A stretch of 39,088 nucleotides of DNA from Paenibacillus sp. 598K (GCF_003851045.1 NZ_BFBX01000014.1:5070-44157); one strand, 5' to 3'; positions 14,693 to 23,722 are shown, counted from the first letter of the stretch. Numbers and translations are program-made. The notes: generated by a model not told the origin, from the letters alone.

Positions 14693-15150
14693 CGGTCTGG
14701 TTAATCCTGCATATGCTTGGCGTCGTCCTGTTCCTCGGCAACATCATCACCGCCGCCTTCTGGAAGCTCCGGGCCGAAGCGACCCGCAAGCCTGAGATCG
14801 TCCACCATGCAGTGAAAAATGTAATGCTTGCCGATTTCGTCTTCACCATTCCCGGCCTCGTCCTGGTCACCGTCTCGGGCATCATTATGGCGCATGAGGG
14901 CAACCTATTTTCGAGCGGATTCAACTGGCTCATCATGTCCGTCATTCTATTCGGCATCACCGGCATCATCTGGTCTGCCGTGCTGCTGCCGTTGCAACGA
15001 GCGATGATTCGTTTAAGCGAGGATGGCATCCATACAGGCGAGCTGTCTCCAGCCTTCCGCCTAGCCTCTCGCAGATGGGACTATTTCGGCATCGTCTCCA
15101 CCCTTGTCCCCGTCGCCGTCCTTATCCTGATGATCGCCAAAGGGTTCTAA
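14689..15150 (+). CDS. DUF2269-type integral membrane protein
   Basis: This 153-residue protein has four hydrophobic helices: WLILHMLGVVLFLGNIITAA at the N-terminus, VFTIPGLVLVTVSGIIMA, LIMSVILFGITGIIWSAVLL and IVSTLVPVAVLILMIAKGF. An HMLGVVLFLGN start and a conserved tryptophan region after helix 1 fit the DUF2269 (predicted integral membrane) family. It is co-translated with the TetR regulator through an ATGA overlap. The role is unknown; context suggests repressor-controlled expression under membrane or drug stress (inference). Confidence 0.75.
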   Translation: MTVWLILHMLGVVLFLGNIITAAFWKLRAEATRKPEIVHHAVKNVMLADFVFTIPGLVLVTVSGIIMAHEGNLFSSGFNWLIMSVILFGITGIIWSAVLLPLQRAMIRLSEDGIHTGELSPAFRLASRRWDYFGIVSTLVPVAVLILMIAKGF

Positions 15151-15187
15151 CCGCATCTCTAGCGTCACTGTCGCAGTTCCAGCCGTC

Positions 15188-15224
15188 AAAAAAGCGCCAC
15201 GTTCGAATCCGAACGTGGCGCTTT
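15188..15224. terminator. Bidirectional terminator between DUF2269 gene and nrdR
   Basis: A perfect 12-bp stem, GCGCCACGTTCG (15194-15205) with CGAACGTGGCGC (15210-15221), has six A on the left (T-tail for the minus strand) and TTT on the right. It serves the two converging genes, more strongly nrdR. Confidence 0.85.
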
Positions 15225-15247
15225 CGCTGATCTGGCGAGCCTTAGCC

Positions 15248-15727
15248 TTATCTGCCATCCTTATCGGCCATCGGGTGCTTGGACAGCAGCCCGGTCAGCT
15301 CCTTCATGAACATATTGATATCCTTGAACTGGCGGTAGACCGAAGCGAAGCGCACGTAAGCAACCTCATCGATTGGATACAGCTCCTCCATGACGAATTC
15401 GCCGATTTGGAAGCTGTCCACCTCGGCTTGCGCCGTCGTCCGCAGCTCCTTCTCGACCTCGGAGACGATGACCTCGAGCTGATCGATCGATACGGGCCGC
15501 TTTTCGCATGCACGGATTAGTCCGCGCAAGATTTTGTCGCGGCTGAACTCCTCACGGCTGCCGTCTTTTTTGATGACGATCAACGGCGTTTCCTCAATCA
15601 TCTCAAAGGTGGTGAAGCGCCGACTGCACTGCTCGCACTCGCGGCGTCTGCGGATCGACTTGTTTTCGTTGGCCGGCCTGGAGTCGAGCACCTTCGTGCC
15701 GGCATAGTCGCAATAGGGACATTTCAT
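15248..15727 (-). CDS. nrdR: Transcriptional repressor NrdR
   Basis: This 159-residue ATP/dATP-sensing repressor controls ribonucleotide reductase genes. The N-terminal zinc ribbon has [18 protein letters not shown] and CEQCSRRF (four cysteines). The ATP-cone domain follows (about 46-136, [20 protein letters not shown]). ATG 15727 was chosen because GGAGGG lies 11 nt upstream and all NrdR proteins begin directly at MxCPxC. Length is typical. It stands alone between two terminated units. Confidence 0.96.
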   Translation of the reverse strand: MKCPYCDYAGTKVLDSRPANENKSIRRRRECEQCSRRFTTFEMIEETPLIVIKKDGSREEFSRDKILRGLIRACEKRPVSIDQLEVIVSEVEKELRTTAQAEVDSFQIGEFVMEELYPIDEVAYVRFASVYRQFKDINMFMKELTGLLSKHPMADKDGR

Positions 15728-15850
15728 GTTCGTGATTCCCTCCATTCTATCGGGTTTGCTCGCCGTCGGTACAAATTACCAGGCTTACGCGGTTATGATC
15801 TCTTGAAAAAAGCACATAATACTTTTACCAACCGCGAGGAGGTGAAACAA

Positions 15851-16069
15851 ATGAGCCAAAACCGCAGCAGCAATCAACTGGTAGTTCCTCAAGCAACAGC
15901 CGCTCTTGACCAAATGAAATACGAGGTAGCACAAGAGCTGGGTATCGCGATTCCGCAAGACGGTTACTATGGCAACATGGCTACTCGCGACGCGGGTTCC
16001 ATCGGGGGTTACATTACCCGCCGCCTGGTACAGATCGCTGAGCAATCGCTTGCCGGTCAATACAAATAA
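15851..16069 (+). CDS. Small acid-soluble spore protein, alpha/beta type
   Basis: This 72-residue DNA-coating spore protein has the family motifs QMKYEVAQELGI and GSIGGYITRRLVQIAEQSLA. ATG 15851 follows a strong GAGGAGGTGA. An upstream in-frame ATG has no ribosome site and would add a leader absent from the family. A CATAATA box at 15815-15821 resembles a sigma-G -10, but the matching -35 is weak. It is monocistronic, with a terminator 14 bp after the stop. It shows the host forms endospores. Confidence 0.95.
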   Translation: MSQNRSSNQLVVPQATAALDQMKYEVAQELGIAIPQDGYYGNMATRDAGSIGGYITRRLVQIAEQSLAGQYK

Positions 16070-16082
16070 TAAGGCTTAATCC

Positions 16083-16131
16083 GAAAGCTTTGACCGCGGG
16101 CGCCAGTCGCCCCGGCCAGAGCTTTCTTTTG
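16083..16131 (+). terminator. Terminator of the SASP gene
   Basis: GAAAGCT (16083-16089) and AGCTTTC (16120-16126) arms enclose an internal GGGCG/CGCCC stem, followed by TTTTG. Confidence 0.75.
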
Positions 16132-16156
16132 TTAGAAACTGAACGACCTACATCCA

Positions 16157-16726
16157 TTACCGTTTCATATCAGGATACAGGGACTTGTACTTATCATAGT
16201 AATAAAAAACCCGCTTCACATAATGCCGGGTCTCGCCGAACGGGACGTCCGCAAGCTGATCACGCGAGCCGTTCCATACTTTCTCGCTCAGCCATCGCTT
16301 CACATTGCCCGGTCCCGCGTTGTAGGCAGCGACGGCAGCGGTCGTATTATTGTCGAACTGCCGGATCAGCGACTGGATGTACCACGAGCCCATCTCGATG
16401 CTGACATCGGCGCGATGATGCACATCCTCCATCGTCACGGAGGTGAACTTGGCTTGATCGATGATCCAATCGGCTGTATCTGGCATGATCTGCATAATGC
16501 CAAGAGCACCCTTGGGCGATTCGCGTCCAGTCTGGAAGTTCGTCTCCGACCGGATGATAGCCGCCAGCAAGTAGGGGTCAAGCTCATAATTAAGCGCGCT
16601 GGCACGGATGTCATCCTGATAGTGAATCGGGTACATCATCCGCTCGATCCAGTCGGAACGTAAGAACAGCACGATCGCAGTCACGGCAACCGCCAGCAAC
16701 AGCAGTAATCTGGCCAGCCTCCTCAT
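16157..16726 (-). CDS. Lytic transglycosylase (SLT domain)
   Basis: This 189-residue peptidoglycan-cleaving enzyme is membrane-anchored by one N-terminal helix (about 4-22, LARLLLLLAVAVTAIVLFLR). The Slt/goose-lysozyme-type domain has catalytic E61 in AAIIRSETNF, GALGIMQIMPDTADWI and AYNAGPGNVKRWL. Its start overlaps the coaE stop by 4 bp, so it is the last gene of the polA-mutM-ytaF-coaE operon. The length fits short SLT enzymes found after coaE in Paenibacillaceae. It probably helps remodel the wall during growth or sporulation. Confidence 0.92.
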   Translation of the reverse strand: MRRLARLLLLLAVAVTAIVLFLRSDWIERMMYPIHYQDDIRASALNYELDPYLLAAIIRSETNFQTGRESPKGALGIMQIMPDTADWIIDQAKFTSVTMEDVHHRADVSIEMGSWYIQSLIRQFDNNTTAAVAAYNAGPGNVKRWLSEKVWNGSRDQLADVPFGETRHYVKRVFYYYDKYKSLYPDMKR

Positions 16727-17322
16727 CGCGCCACCGCCTCGCGCAGGAACGCTTCGACCTGCAGCTCGGTCTCGTATAACGTACCGCTGTTATCGATCAC
16801 CCAGTCAGCGCGGCGGCGTTTCTCCTCAATGTCCATCTGCAGCGCGATCCGCGAGCGCGCCTGCTCCTCTGTCATCTCCGGCGAGCGCGCCAGCAGACGC
16901 TCAAGCTGCAGCGACTGCGGCACATAGACGACGAGTACGCCCTGGTACAAGTCGGCTTGTCCAGTCTCGTACAGCAAGGGGATGTCCGCGACCGCCAGTC
17001 TTGCGGGATCCTCCGCCTCGTAGCGCCGCAGTCTATCCTGCATCCGCTCGCGGATCGCCGGGTGCAGGATCGCCTCGAGCGTCTTCAGCTTCTCCCGGTC
17101 GCCAAACACGAGCTGGCCCAGCGCCGGCCGGTCGAGCGTCCCGTCATCTGCGAGTACGGCTTGTCCGAACTGCCGGACGACAGCGGATAACGCCGCCTCG
17201 CCTGGCATGACGACCTCCCTGGCCACCTGGTCGGCATCGACGAGCGCGGCGCCGCGGGCGACCAGCATCGCCGCGACTGTGCTCTTGCCGCAGGCGATGC
17301 CCCCGGTCAGTCCGATTATCAT
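16723..17322 (-). CDS. coaE: Dephospho-CoA kinase
   Basis: This 199-residue cytoplasmic enzyme phosphorylates the 3'-hydroxyl of dephospho-CoA, the last step of CoA synthesis. The P-loop GLTGGIACGKST is at 4-15. DADQVAREV (about 29-37) and the lid region around RRRADWVIDNSG are typical. It lies 30 bp after ytaF and overlaps the lytic transglycosylase gene. The order mutM-ytaF-coaE is that of B. subtilis. Confidence 0.96.
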   Translation of the reverse strand: MIIGLTGGIACGKSTVAAMLVARGAALVDADQVAREVVMPGEAALSAVVRQFGQAVLADDGTLDRPALGQLVFGDREKLKTLEAILHPAIRERMQDRLRRYEAEDPARLAVADIPLLYETGQADLYQGVLVVYVPQSLQLERLLARSPEMTEEQARSRIALQMDIEEKRRRADWVIDNSGTLYETELQVEAFLREAVAR

Positions 17323-17352
17323 AAGGGTTCACCTCATCTTCCTTACCCACAG

Positions 17353-18042
17353 CTACATCAACTTTAAGATACCCATTAAGATCAAGATCACACCGGGCAG
17401 CAGCGACAATGCGCGCATCCGGCCGGAGGTCGCGAAGCGGAAACCAACGCGCAGCCCGACCAGCAGGAAGCAGCCGCTCGCAACCGCGATCAACAACGAC
17501 GTCCATAATGGCGAAAATCCGAGCAGCGCTGCCCCAAGGCCCGCGCCAAATGCATCGAGCGAAAGCGCGCTGCCGAGCAGCAATGCCTCCGAAGCCGAGA
17601 TCGTCCCCGAACGGTCCATATCTGCCGCCTGTGGCTTGCGCAGGATATGGATGACGATGCCAAGGCGTTTCAACTCGACGATCATCACCATCGTCGGCGA
17701 GAGCGACGCCCCGCCGCCTTGCCCGAGCGGTACGATAGCCGAGCCGTTCCCCTCCGTCGTCTCCTCCGACTCGCCGCGGACGAACTGGACGAGTGCGAAC
17801 AAGCCGATGCCGATCAGGATGACAGCCCCGATGATCTGTCCGACCATTGGCGACAGATAACCCGACAGCCATTGTCCGAATACCATCGAGAGGCCGATCA
17901 CAAGCCCCGAGCATCCGGCAATAATCAGAATCGATAGCAACGGAATGCGAATCTTGCGCAATCCGTATGTAACCCCTACCCCGAATCCATCCAAACTGAC
18001 GGCGCAAGCAAGCACCACGAGCGAAATCAGATGCGCCAGCAT
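17353..18042 (-). CDS. ytaF: Sporulation membrane protein YtaF (MntP-like)
   Basis: This 229-residue protein has six membrane helices in two MntP-like halves. The first begins LVVLACAVSLDGFGVGVTYG and the second ALSLDAFGAGLGAALLGFSP, repeating the (V/L)SLDxFGxG motif. The halves are joined by a hydrophilic loop containing DMDRSGTISASE. MntP relatives export Mn2+; YtaF itself is known as a sporulation-linked membrane protein of unclear transport role. ATG 18042 has GAGGAGG 9 nt upstream. An upstream in-frame GTG lies before that site and is not preferred. About 230 bp separate it from mutM. Confidence 0.9.
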   Translation of the reverse strand: MLAHLISLVVLACAVSLDGFGVGVTYGLRKIRIPLLSILIIAGCSGLVIGLSMVFGQWLSGYLSPMVGQIIGAVILIGIGLFALVQFVRGESEETTEGNGSAIVPLGQGGGASLSPTMVMIVELKRLGIVIHILRKPQAADMDRSGTISASEALLLGSALSLDAFGAGLGAALLGFSPLWTSLLIAVASGCFLLVGLRVGFRFATSGRMRALSLLPGVILILMGILKLM

Positions 18043-18241
18043 CGATGTGTCCCTCCTCACACTGGCGCGTCATAGGCGCGCCCAGGTCTGTTACACATCA
18101 TATGCAAGGATGGGGGGCGGGTGCATTCGTTTTTGGGCGGATATCCCGCATACAGCTCTGACTGCCCCGCAAACCGTGCAGCTAGGGATCATTGCCGCTA
18201 AGGCCCTGGTCTGTCAGCCTGCGATCTGCCGGGCAGTGTTC

Positions 18242-18272
18242 GACCGCCGGTCTGTATAATAGACCGCCGGTC
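18242..18272. repeat. Repeated GACCGCCGGTC flanking a TATAAT box
   Basis: Two identical 11-mers, GACCGCCGGTC (18242-18252 and 18262-18272), flank TGTATAATA. Each is near-palindromic, so the pair also forms a hairpin with 10 of 11 bases paired. There is no T-tract. It covers the last base pairs of mutM. The core ACCGCCGGTC also lies in the tetR operator at 14012-14028. It could be a repressor site, an mRNA-stabilising hairpin or chance. Confidence 0.4.
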
Positions 18273-19161
18273 AGCGGACAGCGTCCTCGGTCCGCTTGGC
18301 ACGCTTCCGCGCGACCGGTGCCGCGCTGCCCCGCGGGGCCCGCTGGCAATGCGTGCAGATATGTGTGCCGCGTCCGGTGACGACGAACTTGACGATGGCA
18401 CGGCCGCAGCTCGGACAAGGCTGATCCTGCCTGCCGTAGACCGACAGCTGCTGCTGGAACATCCCCATCTCGCCCTGCCCGTTGACATAGGACTTGATCG
18501 AGGAGCCGCCTGCCTCCACCGCCTCGCCGAGCGTCTGCAGGATCGCCGTATGGAGCCGCTGCCATTCCGGCCGCGTCAGGCTGTCCGCTGTTCGCTCGGG
18601 ATGGATGCGCGAGAGGAACAACGCTTCATCGACATAGATATTCCCCAGACCGACAACGTATTCCTGATTGAGCAGCAACGGCTTGATCCGCGTCGTCTTG
18701 CCCGAGAGCAAGCTGCGCAGCTCGCCCGCCGTGAACGTCTCGGACAACGGCTCTACGCCTAGCCGGTTGAGCGGCGGCAGCTCGAACTCCTGGCCCGGCT
18801 CGAACAGATGCATCGTGCCGAACTGACGTACATCCTTGTATCTGAGCGCCGTGCCATCCGTAAAGTGGAAGATGACATGCGTATGCTTCTCTATCGGCTC
18901 CTCCTCGGCGTAGACGCCATAACGTCCCTCCATCCGCAGATGCGAGACGAGCACCAGCCCGTCCAGCAACAGCCGCAGGAACTTGCCGCGTCGCTCGACG
19001 CCTTGGATCGTCCGTCCTTCGAGCGCGGCGGCAAAAACCTCCGGCTCCTCCGGGCGCTGGATGATGCGCGGCAGCAGCACCGAGACGCGCCGGATCGTCT
19101 TACCCGCGACCAATGCCCCCAGCGTGCGACGCACCGTTTCAACCTCCGGCAATTCCGGCAT
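18271..19161 (-). CDS. mutM: Formamidopyrimidine-DNA glycosylase (Fpg)
   Basis: This 296-residue base-excision repair enzyme removes 8-oxoguanine and cuts the abasic site. Catalytic Pro2 and Glu3 lie in MPELPEVETVRR. The H2TH region includes LLLNQEYVVGLGNIYVDEAL. The C-terminal zinc finger is CPSCGR...CTHC (about 247-270). A basic tail (RKRAKR) extends beyond the finger. It lies 41 bp downstream of polA, as in B. subtilis. Confidence 0.96.
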   Translation of the reverse strand: MPELPEVETVRRTLGALVAGKTIRRVSVLLPRIIQRPEEPEVFAAALEGRTIQGVERRGKFLRLLLDGLVLVSHLRMEGRYGVYAEEEPIEKHTHVIFHFTDGTALRYKDVRQFGTMHLFEPGQEFELPPLNRLGVEPLSETFTAGELRSLLSGKTTRIKPLLLNQEYVVGLGNIYVDEALFLSRIHPERTADSLTRPEWQRLHTAILQTLGEAVEAGGSSIKSYVNGQGEMGMFQQQLSVYGRQDQPCPSCGRAIVKFVVTGRGTHICTHCQRAPRGSAAPVARKRAKRTEDAVR

Positions 19162-19202
19162 GATGATTCACTCCCTTAATATCCATTATAACCGAGACGA
19201 CC

Positions 19203-21863
19203 TTACTTCGTCTCATACCAGTTGGCGCCGTCGCTCACATCCGCCCGCAGCGGCACGTCCAGCTGGATCGCCGACTCCATCACCTGCGGCACCAGCTCCC
19301 GCATCGTCGCCAGCTCCTCCTCCGGCACCTCGAAGACGAGCTCGTCATGCACCTGCAGCAGCATCCGGCTGCGCAGTCCGCGCGCGCGCAGCTCCTCGTC
19401 CATGCGGACCATCGCCAGCTTGATGATATCGGCCGCTGTGCCCTGGATCGGCGTATTCATCGCCGTACGCTCGGCGAACGAGCGGACATTGAAGTTCGAC
19501 GCCTTGATCTCTGGCAGATAGCGCCGCCGCTCGAGCAGCGTCGTCACATAACCGTCCTCGCGCGCTTGCTTGACGATGTTGTCCATATACGCGCGCACGC
19601 CCTCGAAGGCATCGAAGTATTGATCGATGAAACGCGCTGCGTCCTTACGTGTAATATTCAGGTTCTGCGACAGGCCGAAGTCGCTGATGCCATAGACGAT
19701 ACCGAAGTTGACCGCCTTCGCCTGACGCCGCATATTACTATCGACCTGGTCCTCCGACACGCGGAACACGTCCATCGCCGTTTTCGTATGGATGTCCATA
19801 TTATTAATGAACGCTTCCTTGAGCCCCGGATCGCCCGAGATATGCGCCAGCACTCGCAGCTCGATCTGCGAGTAGTCGGCGGCCAGGATCGACCAACCAG
19901 GCTCCGAGGGAACAAACGCCTTGCGAATCTTGCGGCCTTCCTCGAGGCGGATCGGGATGTTCTGCAGATTGGGGAACTGGCTGGAGAGACGCCCCGTCGC
20001 GGCGATCGTCTGGCGGAAATACGTATGGATCTTGCCCGTCTCCTCGCGGATCTCCTTGAGCAGTCCCTCGATGTACGTCGACTGCAGCTTGGTCAGCTGC
20101 CGGTAATGGAGAATCGAAGGGATGATGCCGTGATACGGCTCCAGCTTCTCCAGGACGTCGGCATCAGTCGAGTAGCCAGTCTTCGTCTTCTTGATGACAG
20201 GCAGTCCCAGCTTCTCGAACAGGATCTCGCCGAGCTGCTTGGTCGAGCCGATGTTGAACTCGGTGCCCGCATGCGCGTACACCTCCTGCATCGCCGTAGC
20301 GATCCGGCTCTCGATCTCCGCGCCCAGCCGGTGAAGCTCCTCCGCCTGTACCGTGATGCCCTGCCGCTCCATGCCGGCGAGCACCGACGACAACGGCAGC
20401 TCCAGCTCGTAATACAGCTTGTGCATGCCGCTCTTCTCCAGCTCCTGCCGCTGGATGTCGGCGATCGCGCCGACAGCGTGCGCCTTGGCCGCGAGGTGCG
20501 GATAGAGCGCCTCCGGCTCGGGGATCTTGAACTTCGCCCCCTTGCCGTACACATCCTCGTCTGCGGCGACGAGCGGCAGCGCGTAGCGATGCGTCAGTCC
20601 GTTCAGCGTATGGTCGGGATTGGTCGGATCAAGCAGGTAGGCGGCCAGATAGACGTCGAAACGGATGCCCTGCAGCGGGATACCCCGCCAAGCGAGGGCG
20701 AGCTGAGCCTTGTGCATGTCGTAGCCATGCTTGTCCTGCTGCTCGTCGGCCAGCCAGTCGCGTATCGCTGTCGCAGCCTCGCTCGTCAGCACGTCCACAG
20801 GTACGACATGCACCCGCTCACCGATCGTGAGGGCGACCGCCAGCAGCTCCGCCTGATGCGGATTCTCGCCGACCGCCTCGACGAGCAGGCTCTCCACCTG
20901 CGGCAGCTCTGCAGCCAGCGCATCCAGCTCGTCCTTGCCCGATACGACGATAACTTCCAGCTCGGCAGCCGCCTCGGCGTTATCGCCGGACGCCGCGCCC
21001 GATGGCAGCTCCAACCGCTCGATGAGCGAGCGGAACTCCAGCTTGCGGAGCGCCCCCGCCAGCACGGCCGGGTCGTAGCCGTCGTACTTCATCCCCTCCG
21101 GCCCGCGCTCGAGCGGCACCTCGCGGTAGATCGTCGCCAGCTCCTTGCTCTTGCGCGCGTCCTCCTGATGCGTCTCGACCCGCTCCTTCAGCTTGCCCTT
21201 GAGCGTCTCGCTCGCCGCCAGCACCGCCTCCACCGAGCCATGCTCGTGCAGCAGCTTGAGCGCCGTCTTCTCGCCGACGCCCGGGATGCCGGGGATATTG
21301 TCCGAGGCGTCGCCCATCAGCCCCTTCAGATCGATGATCTGCAGCGGCGCCAGGCCGTACCGTTCCTGAATCGCCGGCGGGTCATAGCGCTCGACCTCGC
21401 TGACGCCCTTGCGCGTCAGCGCCACCGTCACGCGCTCCGAGGCCAGCTGCAGCATATCCTTGTCGCCGCTGACGACGAGCGTCGGGATGTCCTGCTCGTC
21501 CGCCAGACGCGTCAGCGTGCCGATGATATCGTCCGCTTCGTAGCCCTCCAGCTCATAGCGGGCGACGCCAAAGGCGGTGAGCAGCTCCTTAAGCAGCGGG
21601 AACTGCCCGGACAGCTCGGGCGGCGTCTTCTCCCGTCCGGCCTTGTACTCCGCGTAGCCTTCATGCCGAAACGTCGTCTTGCCGGCGTCGAAAGCGACCA
21701 TAATATGCGTCGGCTTCTCCTCCTCGATCAGCTTCAACAGGATCGTCGTGAACCCGAATACCGCATTGGTGTGCTGCCCTGCGCTATTCGTTAGCGGCGG
21801 CAAAGCAAAGAACGCCCGGTAGGCGATGCTGTTGCCGTCTATCAACATCCATTTATCCATCAA
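19203..21863 (-). CDS. polA: DNA polymerase I
   Basis: This 886-residue repair and Okazaki-fragment polymerase has an N-terminal 5'-3' exonuclease (1-290, LIDGNSIAYRAFFALPPLTN and GLMGDASDNIPGIPGVGEKT). A middle 3'-5' exonuclease-like domain follows. The polymerase domain has motif A DYSQIELRVLAHISGD, motif B RRQAKAVNFGIVYG and motif C LLQVHDELVFE. In the middle domain the first acidic motif (FDTE-type) is replaced by LLVEAVGEN. As in other Bacillales PolI proteins, proofreading is therefore probably lost. It heads the operon to mutM, ytaF, coaE and the transglycosylase. A strong hairpin terminator lies about 47 bp upstream. Confidence 0.97.
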   Translation of the reverse strand: MMDKWMLIDGNSIAYRAFFALPPLTNSAGQHTNAVFGFTTILLKLIEEEKPTHIMVAFDAGKTTFRHEGYAEYKAGREKTPPELSGQFPLLKELLTAFGVARYELEGYEADDIIGTLTRLADEQDIPTLVVSGDKDMLQLASERVTVALTRKGVSEVERYDPPAIQERYGLAPLQIIDLKGLMGDASDNIPGIPGVGEKTALKLLHEHGSVEAVLAASETLKGKLKERVETHQEDARKSKELATIYREVPLERGPEGMKYDGYDPAVLAGALRKLEFRSLIERLELPSGAASGDNAEAAAELEVIVVSGKDELDALAAELPQVESLLVEAVGENPHQAELLAVALTIGERVHVVPVDVLTSEAATAIRDWLADEQQDKHGYDMHKAQLALAWRGIPLQGIRFDVYLAAYLLDPTNPDHTLNGLTHRYALPLVAADEDVYGKGAKFKIPEPEALYPHLAAKAHAVGAIADIQRQELEKSGMHKLYYELELPLSSVLAGMERQGITVQAEELHRLGAEIESRIATAMQEVYAHAGTEFNIGSTKQLGEILFEKLGLPVIKKTKTGYSTDADVLEKLEPYHGIIPSILHYRQLTKLQSTYIEGLLKEIREETGKIHTYFRQTIAATGRLSSQFPNLQNIPIRLEEGRKIRKAFVPSEPGWSILAADYSQIELRVLAHISGDPGLKEAFINNMDIHTKTAMDVFRVSEDQVDSNMRRQAKAVNFGIVYGISDFGLSQNLNITRKDAARFIDQYFDAFEGVRAYMDNIVKQAREDGYVTTLLERRRYLPEIKASNFNVRSFAERTAMNTPIQGTAADIIKLAMVRMDEELRARGLRSRMLLQVHDELVFEVPEEELATMRELVPQVMESAIQLDVPLRADVSDGANWYETK

Positions 21864-21909
21864 GGCACCTCACTCATCACTTGTCTGTCCCTCTATCATA
21901 GCACAAAAC

Positions 21910-21964
21910 GCCCCCGCACAGGGTAGACATGGCTGTCAGCCAATATCCGCCGCTATGCGGGGGC
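21910..21964 (-). terminator. Terminator between the EAL remnant and polA
   Basis: On the minus strand GCCCCCGCA and TGCGGGGGC arms enclose a 37-nt interior and are followed by GTTTTG. It would stop transcripts arriving from phoU before polA. Confidence 0.65.
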
Positions 21965-22118
21965 TTGCGAGGACGGGGACATATCTTCTGCTCCCCGTCG
22001 ATTGCATCATTTCCAGCGCCAGATACCGCCAGGTCAGATACGGTCCGACCAACGCCGCAGCCCGCCGCTTCAGGTATCGTCTGATCTATCCCGACTATGA
22101 AGCGGCCATAGCTTGTGA

Positions 22119-22250
22119 TCAGCCTCCGCCGATCCAGCGTGCCGGCCAGCCCAGCAGATCGCCCTGGGCATAATCGACACCCATCGTCTCCAGCTTGTCT
22201 AGCTCCTCTGGCAGCTCGATGCTCTCGGCGATGACGCGGCGTCCGAAGCT
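22119..22250 (-). pseudogene. C-terminal remnant of an EAL-domain phosphodiesterase
   Basis: A minus-strand frame overlapping the phoU stop reads FGRRVIAESIELPEELDKLE followed by MGVDYAQGDLLGWPA, then a stop at 22119-22121. The pattern VIAExIE...EELxxLxxxGxDYAQGxLxGxP is the end of EAL domains, which hydrolyse cyclic di-GMP. The catalytic EAL, N-terminal sheet and most of the barrel are missing. In the first motif, serine replaces the usual glycine, and aspartate replaces the aromatic residue after AQG. No ribosome site or start is apparent, so it is a relic. Confidence 0.6.
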
Positions 22251-22911
22251 AGACGTTGAGGTCCGGGCGCTTGCCCGTCACCAGATAGACGACGCTCTCG
22301 CCGATGTTGGTCGCATGGTCGGCGATCCGCTCGATGTAGCGGCCGACGAAGCTGAGCAGCACCGCCTGCGAGATCGTCGCCGGATTTTCCATCATCAGCG
22401 AGAACAGCTCGCGGATGATCTGGCTGTACAGCGCATCGACGCTGTCGTCGTCCTTGCCAACCTTGTAGGCCAGATCGACATTCTCGTGGATGAATGCCTG
22501 GATCGACTCGTAGGTCATCGTCTGGGTAATCTCCGCCATCCGCGGCAGATCGATCAACGGCTTGATCAGCCCTTGTCCCTCCAGTCGGAGCACGACCTTG
22601 GCGATGTCGACCGACAGATCGCCCATCCGCTCCAGATCGCTGGCGATCCGGAAGGCCGACAGGATGATCCGCAGATCCTTGGCTACCGGCTGCTGGGTAG
22701 CGATCAGCTTGGAGCCGATCTCCGTGATCCGCTCCTCCAACTGGTTCAGCTCAGGGTCCTGGCGGATGATCGCCTTTGCCTTGACGACATCGACCTCCTG
22801 CAGCGCAGCCATCGCCTCGCTCAGCGCCTTCTCGACGCGGCCGCCCAGCTCTACGATCAGATTGTGCAGCTCCTGGAGCCCCAGATCGAATTCCTTGCGA
22901 ATAGTCATCAT
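22249..22911 (-). CDS. phoU: Phosphate signalling protein PhoU
   Basis: This 220-residue two-bundle helical regulator couples the Pst transporter to phosphate signalling. Two PhoU repeats are visible, with RIASDLERMGDLSVDIAKVV in the first and RYIERIADHATNIGESVVYL in the second; the (E/D)RxxD metal-binding motifs are present. ATG 22911 has AAGGGG 11 nt upstream. A GTG four codons earlier sits inside that ribosome site. It is the last gene of the pst operon, 42 bp after the second pstB. Confidence 0.95.
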   Translation of the reverse strand: MMTIRKEFDLGLQELHNLIVELGGRVEKALSEAMAALQEVDVVKAKAIIRQDPELNQLEERITEIGSKLIATQQPVAKDLRIILSAFRIASDLERMGDLSVDIAKVVLRLEGQGLIKPLIDLPRMAEITQTMTYESIQAFIHENVDLAYKVGKDDDSVDALYSQIIRELFSLMMENPATISQAVLLSFVGRYIERIADHATNIGESVVYLVTGKRPDLNV

Positions 22912-22953
22912 TGGATAGGCCACCCCTTCATATTGTCCTTGTCACCTATTTAA

Positions 22954-23709
22954 TCAGCCGAAGCGGCCGGTGATGTATTCTTCCGTACGCTTGTCGGACG
23001 GGTTGGAGAACAGCTGCCCCGTCTGCTCCGCCTCGATGACCTCGCCGTTCAGGAAGAACACGGTCTGATCCGAGACGCGCGCCGCCTGATGCATGTTGTG
23101 CGTCACCATGACGATCGTGTACTTTTCCTTGAGCTCCTGCGCCAGCTCCTCGATCTTGAGCGTCGAGATCGGGTCGAGCGCCGAGGTCGATTCGTCCATC
23201 AGCAGCACATCCGGGTCGACCGCCAGCGCCCGCGCGATACAGAGGCGCTGCTGCTGGCCGCCGGAGAGGCCCATTGCATTTTTGTTCAGATCGTCCTTGA
23301 CCTCTTCCCACAGCGAAGCGCCGCGCAGGCTGCGCTCCACCACCTCGTCGAGCTGCTTGCGCGGCAGCTTGAGATGGAGGCGCGGGCCGAAGGCGACGTT
23401 CTCATAGATCGACTTGGGGAACGGGTTGGGCTGCTGGAACACCATGCCGACGCGCTTGCGGAGCTGCTCGACATCGGTCCCCGGGGCATAGATATTGCTG
23501 CCGGCGAGCAGGATGTCGCCCTCGACCCGCGTGCCGGCGATCATGTCGTTCATCCGGTTCAGCGTCCGCAGGAACGTTGATTTGCCGCAGCCAGACGGGC
23601 CGATCAGCGCCGTGATCGACTTTTCGGGGATCGTGAAGTTCAGTCCCTTGAGCGCCATGAATTCCCCATAGTACAGCTTCAGATCCTTGATCTCATACTT
23701 GCTCTGCAT
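22954..23709 (-). CDS. pstB: Phosphate ABC transporter ATP-binding protein (second copy)
   Basis: This 251-residue ATPase of the Pst importer has Walker [10 protein letters not shown], signature [20 protein letters not shown], Walker B VLLMDES and the H-loop VTHNMHQA. It follows a paralogous pstB by 13 bp, a duplication also known in B. subtilis (pstBA/pstBB). The second copy is more divergent at its termini than in its core motifs. Confidence 0.96.
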   Translation of the reverse strand: MQSKYEIKDLKLYYGEFMALKGLNFTIPEKSITALIGPSGCGKSTFLRTLNRMNDMIAGTRVEGDILLAGSNIYAPGTDVEQLRKRVGMVFQQPNPFPKSIYENVAFGPRLHLKLPRKQLDEVVERSLRGASLWEEVKDDLNKNAMGLSGGQQQRLCIARALAVDPDVLLMDESTSALDPISTLKIEELAQELKEKYTIVMVTHNMHQAARVSDQTVFFLNGEVIEAEQTGQLFSNPSDKRTEEYITGRFG

Positions 23710-23722
23710 GCTCTCACCTCTC

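Noticed and set aside
17144..18073. 309-codon minus-strand open frame
   Set aside because: It overlaps ytaF and coaE in another frame and has an Arg/Gly-rich shadow composition.
19347..21794. 815-codon plus-strand open frame
   Set aside because: It is antisense to polA and Arg/Leu/His/Gln-rich, as expected from a GC-rich shadow frame; no domain is recognisable.
19203..21863. Loss of proofreading motif in PolI as a novelty
   Set aside because: Degenerate 3'-5' exonuclease sites are normal in Bacillales PolI proteins.
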